The position numbers and the translations under genes are program-made. Shown here in pieces: positions 8,549-21,200 of a DNA stretch of 64,000 nucleotides. Under the pieces are notes generated by a model, which was given only the letters and a program-made list of their open reading frames with translations, searched no databases and was not told where the DNA came from. Each line of letters begins with the position of its first letter. Positions within the stretch are counted from its first letter, which is position 1. Where the stretch lies: assembly GCA_043228905.1 (NCBI GenBank), contig JBHGNT010000017.1, forward strand, positions 9,300,001 through 9,364,000. Reading direction: 5' to 3'. This DNA is from Azolla caroliniana (lineage: Eukaryota > Polypodiophyta).

Positions 8549-11500
8549 TCATGTTGTTCGCCATAAGAATGGTACTGGTGGCGGGAACAACCAACGAGGT
8601 GGCACATAATTCCACCTAACCTCCGTGCCTGCATCTAACATTATAGGAATAGCTGACCAAACTCGTCGTAATCTCTTTCTTTTTCGAATGGTTGTGTTTC
8701 CATAGCCTTTATACCTGTCATACTCACCTTTAACCGAATGTACTAATAAATTCCAAAAAGACTTTACCTGATCCACAACATGAATGTCTTCATCATTGTA
8801 TAACTTGGAGCACCGAGCTTTCCAAAGAACCCATAGAGACAACGAGGAGACAATCTGCCAAACATAGCTCCGCGAGAAGAACTTGACTCCCTGCAAGGAT
8901 CCTGAAGTAGAATATACCTGAAAACTTCTTACATATAAAGACAATGAAGAATGATTATAATGATAAAAAGCCCTTTGTTGATCCAACATTCCCCAAAAGA
9001 CTGCACCCCACGTAAAAATAGCAGACTTATACTTACGGCCTAGAAGCCTAAGAATTCGACACCAAAAACTTTTTGCGGAAACACATTCCCAAAATGCATG
9101 ATGCAATGTCTCATCCGCAAACCCACACATAATACATGACCAATTACTCATCGATCTCCTCAATAAATGACCTATTGGCAATGCATAATGAATCATCAAC
9201 CACCGAAAATGCAATATCTTATTCATGCATTTAATAGACCAAAACTGTTTCCAAAACATAACCATATTAGTAGATGAAACATTACCTTCCTCCCAATACT
9301 TTTTTCCAGCAGGTATTGGCTCGGTCTGCCTCAACATAAAATTCCTACCAAACGCTACTGAATATTTGAAAAAAGGAAGGATCTTAGTCGAAGAGTCAGA
9401 TATGGATAATTTCCAACCATAATCCGCTGGATCCCACTGCAGGTCATCAATAGGTTTAGAGTCTAACACCGAAATATGAGATGAAAAATTAACTATTAGT
9501 GGACTAGGATCGATATATATATTTTTATGTAATCTAGCAATTACTCGCACTGGCAATTGCTTTGCAGCCAACATGATTTGAGACTCCTCATCCACTAGTA
9601 TCAACCTACCATTGTCCAACACTTCATAAAAATAAATGCTACCATTTTGATCATATAACCGAGCTCCTATAAGTATATTGAGTGTCGAGAACATACCGTA
9701 CCAACTCTGAAAATGATCGAATTGCAATGTAGGCATTGTGACCTGATACACCCTGGACAATTGTGATAACATGATCTTAGCCCCTCTTAAGTTCGATAAC
9801 CTATTACTTTGCTCCAACGTAGAGGACTGCATAAACCTTATCCAATCCGCAACCGTACGAGCTGGTCCACTATCCATTGCAGCCCATGATAACCTAGGGC
9901 GTAAACCCAAAACACATGCAGCTTCATCAGTAAATAAAGGATTCCATATCAATGGTTGACGCATAAATTGATGATAGCTTTTCGGTGGCAAGAAAACAAG
10001 CGCTTGCCGAAGAGTTTCCCATGCCCGAAAAATTCCATTGAAGAAACGCAATGATCCATCATTGGACTTAGGTAGCTGGAAATCTGCATTAAAGAACCAT
10101 CTAAGACTCTCCTTCCATTGACCACCTACCGAAGGCTTGACCTTATATAGATGTTGCATCCATAGCTTTTTCCATAACTCCTGTCCTGGCAATAAACTCC
10201 TAACAACATGTTTAGTAAGTAAAGCTTTGCTTTGCATAAATGGATCAATCAAACCTAAACCACCTTTTTGTTTAGGTTGTATCAGGATAGACCAAGCTAC
10301 CTTTGCTACAGGATTGACTGACCTATTGTTCCCCCAAATAAAATTCCGTACTAAACGTTGAACTTTCAACATTATTGACCTAGAAAACAGCCATGTAGAT
10401 GCTATATACCAAATCGAGGACAACAACACCGCATTAGCTACAACTACACGTCCTGCTAAAGATAATTTTTCTTTATTCCAATATACTAATTTATTTCTTA
10501 ATCTTAACAATAAGGGTGCAATCATATCTTCTGACTTTAATCCCACACCCACTCGACAACCTAAATACCTAATGGACTGACCTTGAGGTATCCATGTGAA
10601 TCCTAAAGAGGGTACATTAACTGGCGGATCTCCCAAAGCGACCCAAAAACCTGATGACTTATCCCAATTTATCAATGCACCCGATGCATCTGAGAAATCA
10701 TCCATGGCCTTTTGCGCATGAAACAAATTACCATGTGAGGCCTGAACATATAAAGCTGTATCATCAGCGAATTCACAATCCACATTTGCGTTTGCTACTG
10801 GTAGTGCTAAACCTTTAATATTTACATATGGAGAATTTAAATGTACAGAGAATGCTTCGGATACTAACAAAAACAGGAAAGGAGCAAGTGGACATCCCTG
10901 GCGTACAGATCTTGAAATAAAAAAATTCCTACCAATGTCCCCTGCAAATAATAGAGAACTACTTGCATTACGATATAATGCTGAAACTCCTCGTATCCAA
11001 TTACTTGGAAAACCCATCCTAACGAGTGTTCCCTCCATAAAATTCCAGTCCACTCTGTCGTAAGCTTTTTCAAAATCAAGAAATAACACCGCCAGATCTT
11101 GCTTCTGCACTTCAGCGATGGTCACCATTTCCCAAAAGAGAATAATATTATCAAAAATACTTCGCTCTTGCAAAAAACATGTCTGGGTATCATGAATCAA
11201 CTCCGAAAGATAAGGTTGTAACCGTCTAGCTATCGTTTTTGCTAATATCTTATAAATAACATTCAACAAAGTAATTGGTCTCCACTAGCTAAGCTCTTCT
11301 AACTGTCCACTTGTTTTAGGAATCATATAGATTAAACCCTCCTTCCATTCTTGGGGCATATTTCCAGAATCTAAAATTTGTTGATAGGCCTTAGTCAGCC
11401 CATCACCTATCAAATCCCAATACTGGATATACCATTGAACTCCCAGCCCATCCACACCAGGACAAACATCCTTTGCAAGGGCTTTTACTGCTTTAAAAAC

Positions 11501-12916
11501 CTCTTGAGTACTTAATGGTTGTAAAAGACAACGTAAAAGATTTCCAGAAACCCTATTCTGAACCCTAGACCATATAATGTCCCTCTTAACCATATCAGCC
11601 TCAAAAAATGGTCTAGCTTTTAACAAAGCTTCATAATAATCAGAGGCTATTTGTCGCATCTGGCTAGGATCCGTGGTATAAGAGCCATCAGGACATCTTA
11701 ATCTAGATATCCTAGCTGATGACTTATGATGATTATGCACTGCAAAGAACAACTTGTTGACTTTATCTCCCAATTCTGCCCATGTGGATGATGTATTGTG
11801 ATAGTTAAAATCAACAGAAATCTTTTGTAAGTCCAATATTTGATTCCCTACTTGAACCACTCGAGCACTTATATAACTCGAATGTGGTCTTCTCTCTTGC
11901 AAATGTTGCAGGGATTTCAATCCCCTACGCAGCCTACCTATTTTAGTTAAAGATGCATAAAATACTTGTTTAGCCTTCCTGTAAAAAAATTGTTGTGTTT
12001 CACTAATAGCCTTGTGAACACTAGATAATGCATAATCATAGGAGTAGTCATACTTATTCCAAATATTATGCACCGTAGGGGAACAATCTGGGCTAAGAAA
12101 CACATGATTCGGAATTCTAAACCTTGAGTTCTTATACTGCTCCTGTAAGACTATAACTAACCGAAGTGGTGCATGATCAGAAAAGGAAAATGAAGGTATG
12201 ATTCCAATGGAACCTCCTTTGTCCCACAAAAACTTATCAGCATAAAATCTATCTAACCTAGACAAATTTGCATGTGATTGTCTTCTATCTGATCTTGAAT
12301 ACTCTAAGGAATCTTGTATCCTTGTAAAAGAAGACACATGCCACAAGTCCAATAAACCTAAAGAAAAGATTAAACGTTCCCATTCATATAGTTCTAAACC
12401 AGATATTGTTTGTGATGTGCCTCCTAACCTATCACACCCATCCTCCAACATATTAAAATCACCTGCCAATGCCCAATGGTCAACAACTGGTAATTGTGCC
12501 ATTAGGCTCTTCCAAAGTATCGTTCTATCTTTCGTATGATTCGGTGCATATATATTCAACAAACCCCATTTTTTCAAACCAATTTGTAAAATTACATATT
12601 GACCTCTACCACAAGTCAAAACTCCGTAATGTAAGAAAGCAGAGCACCAAAAGTCATTTATTGCAATGCCAAGTCCCGCCTTCCGATTATTATCCCCAGT
12701 TGCAAGCACCCAAAATTGTCTCCACTGGCCTAGCAACAAATTTCCATATTTTTGTATCCTTTGTTCATTTAAATGATGCTCTTGAATAAGAAGAACATCA
12801 ATTCTACCTATGACAGACTTTCTTAACTGACGACGGAAAACACTCCTTATTTTAAGGTAATGTTGGCCTCCCAAGCCCCGTACATTCCATGAAATAATAT
12901 TTAATCTATCCATCAT
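8549..12916 (-). pseudogene. LINE ORF2: endonuclease and reverse transcriptase, one in-frame TAG
   Basis: A 1455-codon frame broken only by TAG at 11285-11287 (LEELS*WRPIT, where related L1s usually have another residue before WRPI). Residues 1-230 are an exonuclease-endonuclease-phosphatase domain: LNIISWNVRGLG at the start, IQEHHL, and AGDFNM near residue 150 and SDHAPL near 245. The reverse transcriptase follows: DFEKAYDRVDW, SVRQGCPLAP and FADDTALY (the catalytic YADD motif appears as FADD). The C-terminal part has a CxxC-H-C zinc motif (CIMCGFADETLHHAFWEC) as in plant L1 zf-RVT regions. It nicks target DNA and copies the element RNA. A clean repeat of the TAG in sibling copies would be needed to decide whether it is damage. 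Confidence 0.85.
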
Positions 12917-14345
12917 TCATGTTTTGCACTCCTACTCTACTTTCAGCCAGTGCAACGTCTCTACCCTTCCTTCCATCTTCGGAGGCCCGTAATTGTCTCC
13001 TATTTGACCAAATGTCTTTCCCAGTCACCTTATGTGCACACACAGGCATGTGTTTATCTATGTTAGAAACCCTATCAGATGACTTATCAACTATAGTAAA
13101 AGCAACTATATTACCACCCTTCATCTCAGCATGTGTGAGGTCAACCTTGAGCACTTCATTTTCCTTTTTAAACTCTTCGAAAGCAACGGATGTATCAATT
13201 TGTTGTACTTGGTCTAAAAATATTTGTTTATCGTTACTAAATTGATTATTAACCTTAAAAACAGATTCCACATCTTGTACCTTCGGAAATGTGTCTTTCG
13301 AATTATGTTGCTCGTTCGTGAAAACTGGGATGGAAAAACCGCCCTCCACTTTACTAGTCCCCACCTCCTTTTCCGTTTCCTGCAAGGAATGATAAGGATT
13401 AGCTTCAAGTAATAACACTGGCTTAACCAACTTACTAATCGGTTTAAAAACATGTTTAGCAGCAACTGTAGACCAACCCTCATTATTAACATTCGGTTGA
13501 CTTGGTGCACGTGCTTCATCCTTCGGCCGGCGCTTTTGATAATCTCGACCTAAATGACCAAATTGTCGACACACAAAACATTGATTAGGTAAACCTTGAT
13601 AATATATCTTTTGCACAACCGGTGATTTATTCATAAGTAAGTTAGGTAATGTAATAGTTGACGGCAACCGAACAGATCTTGGTGCAATCAACCGAACAGC
13701 GGGTACCCCACCCACCTGTCCCTCGCGCATACCAATGACCTTACCTAACAATGTCCCAATACGAGGAAGAACATTCCTCCATTCCTTCCTTAATCCGGGG
13801 AATACCGCCGTAAACACCATACTAGACTCTTGATCCTGTAATATGTCATCTACATTAACATTATGAGACCATTTATGAAAAGATATCCATGCACCTTCCA
13901 CGCCCGCCTCCTTAATTGCTAGTAGCTTCGTGACGGCCTCCTCGCTTGCAAATTCCACATGGTAACATCCCCGAGACATAAATTGAATATCGATTATCTT
14001 ATCCGCTTCCTCCGAGAAAGCCGCGTACAAAGTATGTCGAAGTTCCGATCGATTTAATCTCAAACCCTGTACCTACACCACCAAGGAGTAAACTTCCAAC
14101 CTTTGTACCTCGCCCAAAACCACAGCTCGATCCTCCTCCGATAACAACAGGTCGACTGTCTCATCACTGAAATGAGGCGAAAATTGGGGGGGTGCACTGG
14201 ACTCCCTTGCTCGCGTATGCAGTCCAGCTGCAGATGAAGTAAGCGGTTGGCCCGCAGTCGACCTCCTGCGCGCGTCGGGATCACCTGTTTCTGAGGTCGC
14301 GCTGCTCGCGTCATACGCGACCTGTGGTTTTCCTGTCTACTGCAT
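12906..14345 (-). pseudogene. LINE ORF1: RNA-binding Gag-like protein with zinc knuckle, two in-frame TAGs
   Basis: The frame can be followed from an ATG at 14345 to a stop at 12906 (479 codons), with TAG at 14337-14339 (third codon) and 14073-14075. The N-terminal half (DETVDLLLSEEDRAVVLGEV, then EADKIIDIQFMSRGCYHVEF) looks like the DUF4283/RRM-like fold of plant L1 ORF1. The knuckle is CFVCRQFGHLGRDY, in which the last Cys of CX2CX4HX4C is Tyr, so zinc binding is probably impaired in this copy. The basic, Ser/Lys-rich C-terminus ends MNDG. The last 11 nt overlap ORF2 (ATGATGGATAG). ORF1 proteins coat the RNA for retrotransposition. Confidence 0.75.
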
Positions 14346-14370
14346 CTCCTCTCAAAAAAAACCTTTTTCT

Positions 14371-16840
14371 AGCATATTGGTTGTCGTTGGAGCACTGAAA
14401 CCATTCAGCTTATTTCGGAGATCTACCACTTGTTGCTAAGAATCCTCAACAACAACCTTGTTCACTGATCTTGATCCTTGAGCTGTTGATCTTCGACTTC
14501 TACATTTATCTCCACTTCTACTTCTACATTCAACTCTAGTTTTGCTTCTTTTGTGATAACATCCATTCGCATTTTAGCCGCATGATCTATAAATGGTAAT
14601 GACACACATAAGAATGTCATTTGCCTTTCTATGATCATTCTTATTCCTCGAAAATGCTTACATTTACTTGCAAGGTCTCGGCAATCGCAATAAGAGCATT
14701 GGAGCAAGACATTGTACCATAGAGTTAAAGTGGTCACGGTCAATATTTTAAACCAATATTTGGCCTCACCCACAAATTGGATATCACATACCTTTCTAGT
14801 ATCCTCTCAGCCTCTTTAAGTCTCGACCTTTGATTCTTACAATTTGCATGGGTTGGAATCTACCACTCTCATATATATCTTGCCTTTGCATGTACCATTC
14901 TATTACAGTTCCTCTAATGCAAGTGTCAGACACACTATCTCCAATTAAAGCATGCAGTAGATCAGTAATAAACTGCTTAATTCTTTCTCTCAAGGAAATG
15001 TTTAAGATAAATTGCCAATGTCTCTCCACTTGTTGGTAGTGTCAACATGTCCATGGTTAAATAATCTTCCAAATTTGGGCCATAGATTCCGCCGAATATA
15101 AGTCTTTCCTCACCATTCTCCTTTTATATACTCACAACTTTGGGTTTGTTTGACTGTTATTGCATTACTTCTTCACACATAGCATTGAGGGTGCATTCCA
15201 TTATGCAACCCATGAGTTGGCACATCCGTTGGTAAAGGTGGTGTCTTTCAGTAGCACTCACTTTGGGCAACAAGTTAGCAACCCATGATTTTTTAGCATG
15301 GAACTAACACAGTAAACTATGGCAATGTATGTGTGATCTTTCGCCATTTGCAACAATCCAACATTGATGGTCTCAAGTAGTAACATTAGATATAGAATTA
15401 TATTCTTTCCAAGATTTATCATTGACTATGACATTTGGGCTTACACTTGGCATTCTTGCAAATATAACTTTCAAGCAAGTTTCCAATGTTATTTGCTCAT
15501 GATTTGAGCACCGATCATAGTAGGATCCGGATTCCCATATTGTTTGGTGCAACTGTTGCATATAATGGCAACTTGGATTGATTCGTTTTGAATGTGAAGT
15601 CAATTGCCCCACTCACACATTTCCAACATCCATTGATCTTGTAGTATCAAAATAAATGGTTATAGGGTTGGAAATCCATTTTGGCCTGGAAGGTATGATT
15701 GGACATGTGCCACTTTCCCTTCCTCTTCAAGGGCATAGATATATTGCGCCATCAAAGAACAATTATCGTCCAACAATGCACTTCTTATTTTTAGCTTATT
15801 AGCCATATTATGCACCTCTATTGGTAATAAAAGAAACAAGTTCTAATGGACTAACCTTAGACATGTGAAATGATTCTTTTTGCATGCTCATCTTGGCAAC
15901 ATGCCTTACACACTCAACATCAAATAAGTGATCTTTGCAACAACTTATTACATTAGGATGGGCCAACAAATGTTACACGTCACGTCTTGTTCCTAGGACA
16001 AGACCACTATGACAACCGTATACATAAATGTTCGCAATCCCATGTTTAATCCCTTCATTCAATCTTAAGCTCTCATGAAATTTACATCCACAATGCTTTG
16101 AACCCTTCTGACTTTATGTGCGCCTGATCAATTGTCAAGGCACATCTACACAATGGCAATCATATTTGGCCACATGTTTGCCTACCCCTTTCCGCAAGCA
16201 TGTATTATACTTGATTTGAGCCTCAACTAGAGTATCATATATTAGACTTGTGCCCAACATGTCATTTGGTGTAGCCTTTTGTATTAACTAGCATTGGTCA
16301 ATTAGTGCTTTTACGTATGCACTAGATATTCCATAATCATGAAGATCCATGGCCCAATGCTTCTTTAACTCTGTAAGAGTTTATGTTAGTAGGTGATGGG
16401 TTGTCCCCCCATGTGAGTGTAATACTATCTATCTCCATTGATCTACAGATGATACTCTTAGATTAGGCAATGTCTTAAGTAAATTGTACTCTTCATTTTT
16501 TAGCATGAGTTGACTCTTCAAGTGCCTCCATGCATTAAAATTCACAAGCATACCCTTTGCAACATCTTTTAAAGATTCAACTGTGACCTTAAATATTCCT
16601 AATAAATCTTTAACCAATAGTTCATATGTACCTTGATTGAAGTCAAAAAATCTTGGGGAGCAAAACATTGAGGGATCCATGTTGTTCTTAGTTTCGTCAG
16701 ACTACGACTCGTTGTCATCCTCAGATGTCATTGAAGTTCCTAAATGTGATGAGGTTTCCTTTATTTCGGATTCCAACTCAAATATAAAATCTTCCACTTC
16801 AAATAAGTTATCACAGATGTCTAACATGATAGCAATATGA
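14371..16840 (-). pseudogene. Decayed MULE transposase (copy A) with SWIM finger
   Basis: Scattered minus-strand pieces match, in order, the better kept MULE at 31690-32772: the block around 15560-15660 (Q-P-L-x-x-x-I-L-x-D-Q-W-M-L-E-M-C type), the 15373-15540 block (NHEQITLETCLKVIFARMP), and 14796-15029 (ERHWQFILNISLRERI, then GDSVSDTCIRGTVIEWY). Near 14690-14725 it has CDCRDLASKCKH, the CxC...CxH arrangement of a SWIM zinc finger, which copy B has lost. A 16429-16680 piece may be N-terminal. Many frameshifts and stops. Neither end nor terminal repeats were recognised; the LINE adjoins it on the left. Confidence 0.65.
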
Positions 16841-18287
16841 AAATTGTAGCTATGAATGTAGAAATAAGAGCAATATGAAAATGATATTAGTCAACATGAA
16901 ATATTCCATAATATGAAATGGTAGTTGTGGATGTTAAAATGATAGCATTGGAATTTGCCAATGTGCTGCAAAAATGACGTTGATGGAAGGTGGTTGTTTC
17001 TAATTGTTGAAAACTAATAATTACATGTTATTGGTGTGGAACGTAAATTTGGCTAGGTTAGTTGCAAACATTATCTTTGATATCTTTTCTAAATTACAAT
17101 GGTGCTCCTAACATAAGAATGTGAAAATGAAGAGCACATTTGATATTTTTAACATAAAACCAAGGGGTGTCTGAAATTCAAGTCCGTCACAAGGGACGGG
17201 CAAGTTTTAATTAGGTACTACATATATAGAAAAGGACCTACTGCATATATAAAATTATTGTGTGCTTTTAATGTCCCAACACCAATTGGACTTGGTGACC
17301 GGTGAACCATTAATACACCTAGTTTCCATGGAAAACTGACAAGAAGTTAAAACACTTGCAAGCGAGAGCTTGTAGATGGGAATTAGATGTGTATAGATAT
17401 ATTATACAATTGCCTATTGAATTTCAATCATCCAAGAGCAATAATTGGACATGGAGTTCAGCTATGCCTAATAACCATGTTGTGAAACATTGTTTAGTAT
17501 TGTTCCCTTCGCTATAGAGATTAAATATATTTCAAATCATGGCCCTCTATACTTCAGGCTGGATACTAATCAAGCTTTATGTAACCTAAACAAGCCCATT
17601 TTCGAAACCTGTCGAGGATTGTAGGGCAGAGCTTGATACTTGCTTGTTTGGTTGATGTTTTCTCTCTCTAACCCCTAGATAGAAATCTTATGTTGAGGAA
17701 GTAACCCCTGTTAATTGTCATATTCTTAATCAGCAGATTAGACCAGATTGATTATTAAATTATACTCGATAACAAAACATGAATCCAGTAATCATTGAGA
17801 TTACAAAAATATGCTTTCTAATGTTTTATAGGTATAACCTTTCGGAATAATCTCATGCATAGATGTGGATATGCATGTTGGATTGCCATTAATACATTAC
17901 AAGTTATCAGATATTTTAAATTTCTCCCTGTAACAATGGCCACCACACAATAACATTCATTGGCCCAATATGAGAAAAATTCAAAACATTTGTAACTAGC
18001 AGCTTACATTTATTCTGAACCAAAAAACAAAATAAGAACTTGGGTTGTGTATGTACTTAATAAGTCGGGAAACGTGGAAGAATATCCATGAAACTCAGAA
18101 TGGCATGACATGTAAAGACCTTTTATTTACTTCGTGTTCCAGATTACCTTTTTATTACACCATTCTTGAGAAGAACATTGTACAAGTAAATCATAGGCAT
18201 TTGATTCCTTCCATCTTACACTCCATCAGAATGACACTTTATCACAAGGTATGACAGTTAGTGATATAAGCAAGTGTGATGCGAGGT
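16841..18287. other. Intergenic stretch downstream of DLD
   Basis: AT-rich, no open frame over about 70 codons and no repeat structure that I could recognise. It must contain the DLD 3' untranslated region next to 18288. No gene is called here. Confidence 0.6.
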
Positions 18288-21200
18288 TCAAAGGCACACA
18301 TGAGAGGGTATCATCTTTCCAGGATTCATTATGTTATTTGGATCAAGAGCATGCTTGATATTTTTCATCGCCTTCAATGTATTGTAGCCATGTTCTTTTT
18401 CCATGTACTGCAAAAAATATTATCCCATATGTTAATTCCCGTGTGTCAAAACTAATTCCTCTAGTTGGAAAACTATCACCTTGAGCTTTCCAGTTCCAAC
18501 GCCATGCTCTCCGGTACTAGTACCTGAAATTTAAACCAGTTTTCTAGTAAAAATACTGTATTATAAAAGACTATCCTTTGCAAATGAAAATTTGCATTAT
18601 AAAAAACTATCCTTAAACAATGCAGCTGGCAATGTTGTATTCAGAAAAAAGGACATCCTTAACATCCTCAGGAGTTTAACTACCAAGTGTAGACCTATAT
18701 ATTCACAGTGGTGTTTTATCACCTATCCCCAGAGAAATTGCATTATTTATAGATGAGATTAGGTTTCATCTTCAGATGCAATTAAATAATACTGCCATGT
18801 GGACCTTTCAAACAAAAGAATGCAAGTTGCCCATGTATCAAAAGCTCAATTATTTTCATTTTGATTCTGATAGGTCTGAATCCATTGGCCCTATCTTGAC
18901 ATTCACAAATGAATAAACTTTGAGACAACTCGAGAAGTGCTACTGATGTTGTCAATCACCACAATCCCATGAATGTGAACCTAGACAGGTCCATCAGCAG
19001 CAACACCAACAGTTCAGTAAGTCCAACACAAGGGAGAGGAGATACAATGCTTGATCACTAGTCAATACTGATTCCAGTATTGACCTTTTTACACATGGCA
19101 AGAAATACATTAGATCAGTTACACTTTGAAAAGGCACAAAATCATGACAGATTAGTACAGTAGGTGACCATTTTTCCCATGCCCACCCACAAATGGGTTG
19201 TTGGACCGTGGCTAGTACAATTGGAGTAAAACAAGCTTTTGCATAGCGATATTTTGAGGTTTGGGTATACAGCTATAACCTTACAAATCTACGCCTATCC
19301 AAAGGAATAAAAGATATCAAATGGTTTAAAATCATTTTGTTCAAACATATTATTTTCACCAGGGATTCATAGAGTGCATATATTCCCTGTCGCACTTTTC
19401 TGATTGGAGACGCCAAGGGTTTCTAGCTGCAGCAAGGGCTGAGAGACGGGTACAATGTCAAGGGCTTTTCAGAAATCCACAAAACAGTAAAAAATCCCTT
19501 TTTTATGGGTCTACTTGCTTTGATAAGGGCTCAGCAGATTAATATATGATGGAAACTGTGAACCCCATTCGAAAGCAAAGCCTGTTCAGCTCAACAACCA
19601 TTCCTCTTTGACCATACACTCAATTATGACTCTAGGATCGAGCCATATAGTTAAGCCAAATAATGGACCGCCATGATTGTCCTAAAATTGCTTGGCATCA
19701 CGGGGCTTGAGCCATGTGGCTGGGAGAAAGTGGCTACCCGGGGATATCATAGTACATTGCATATTGATGCCCCACCTGAGATGCGATCAGTTGTGTAATA
19801 GGTTGCCTCTCATTAAATATTTCCCATGCTATTCTACTTTCTTGTCCTAGGAGCAGGCAATATACATATATTTTGAATTTAGCCAAATATAATCTCTTCT
19901 TCTTCCTTTGGAAGGCTGCTCTTGCTTGTTTATGAGTACAAATCCTGTGAGTAGCATCTCCTTGTATCATGATAGTCCTCATCATCCCAACTATTGTGGG
20001 TGAGTCTACCAAGTTTGGATGTGTTCGCCAATCCTTGTCGACTTCCTTTAGCGGTGCAAAAGGATCCAAATCTAGCATTCTATACTCCACAACTATACAC
20101 ATAAACGTCAACATGTCAAAGCCGCCAATCTGGGTCATTGTGACAAACCATTATATATCACAAATCCATGTGCACTTCCCAAGGCTAGAAATTTGTTGCC
20201 ATAATCTGTTACTTTGCTCATACTTGAGCTTGCTGCTTTAGGCCAACTTCTTATGCCATAACTTCTCCATACATGGCCTCCCTTGTGTGAAAAAGTTAGT
20301 TTTCCATCATAACTTCATGCACTGAAGTCTCTTACAGTACTAAATCCCCAAATACTAGCAAACCTTATGATATCATATAATGATAGATATGGTAATACAC
20401 TCAGAGGTTCAAACCCACAGTAGGCAGGTGGAAAGTAGCAAATTGCAATATATAGCAAGGAACCTCTTGCAACAGCAAGAAAATTGTGAGCAATTGACCA
20501 TCCTCCGAAAGTCAAGCTGAAAAGTCAGTGTCAGTGCAGTATAACATGGTGTAAGAAGAAGGTGACTGATATACTTTGTAACATATTTGAGCCTCCAACT
20601 AGTGGAGTTATCACAGAGTTTAGGGACATAATTCAACCAGATGCAATGCACAGATTATAAAAGTATAGTATAGCTGGTATGCATGGCCCGTGCACAAGAG
20701 CCACGGCAGCCAAGTCATCAAAAGAAATACTTCATCACCAAAGAACAGGCCATTTCTAAATTTCTAGCAGTTTGTATAGAGCTTGCCAATTTATCAAAAC
20801 ACTGAACATTCACTATTTATAACGACTCTTACCATCCATTGACAACGCTGTGTATACCATGAATTCACTCAGACGAACAGCTTCTTTTGCTTGTTCCTGA
20901 TTGGAAGGGTCAAACATGATTACTGTATGGAAATTACCATCCCCTGCATGGGAAACAATTCCACTGTATAGAAAATTGTTAAAACATACACTTCAAAATA
21001 GTTTTCCAGCTAGCTTAGTGGTAGAAAAGATGTCTCCATTACCAAGTGAGTGGTGATGCATCAAGCTCATCTTTAGACTTTGTAATGCAATCTGCAAGCC
21101 TGGATAGTGGAACACAAACATCCTGCAAGCACCCACTTGAGTTCACAAACAGGTTTTGTAATTTTTCTTCACCATCTTTAGATTAGCATGTCAATTCAAT

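Larger units (their letters stand above)
6887..14370 (-). mobile_element. L1-type LINE, near full length
   Basis: The element lies on the minus strand: 5' end near 14370, ORF1 (14345-12906), ORF2 (12916-8549), a 3' untranslated region filled with a minisatellite, and a poly(A) tail seen as 21 T at 6887-6907. ORF order, the apurinic-type endonuclease followed by reverse transcriptase, and the tail are those of plant L1 elements. It is nearly intact: three TAG codons are the only interruptions I found in about 1930 codons. I could not identify a convincing target-site duplication, so both outer limits are approximate. Confidence 0.8.

Noticed and set aside
6880-14400. Target-site duplication for the LINE (CTGAACC against CTGAAACC)
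   Set aside because: Short and not exact; could be chance.
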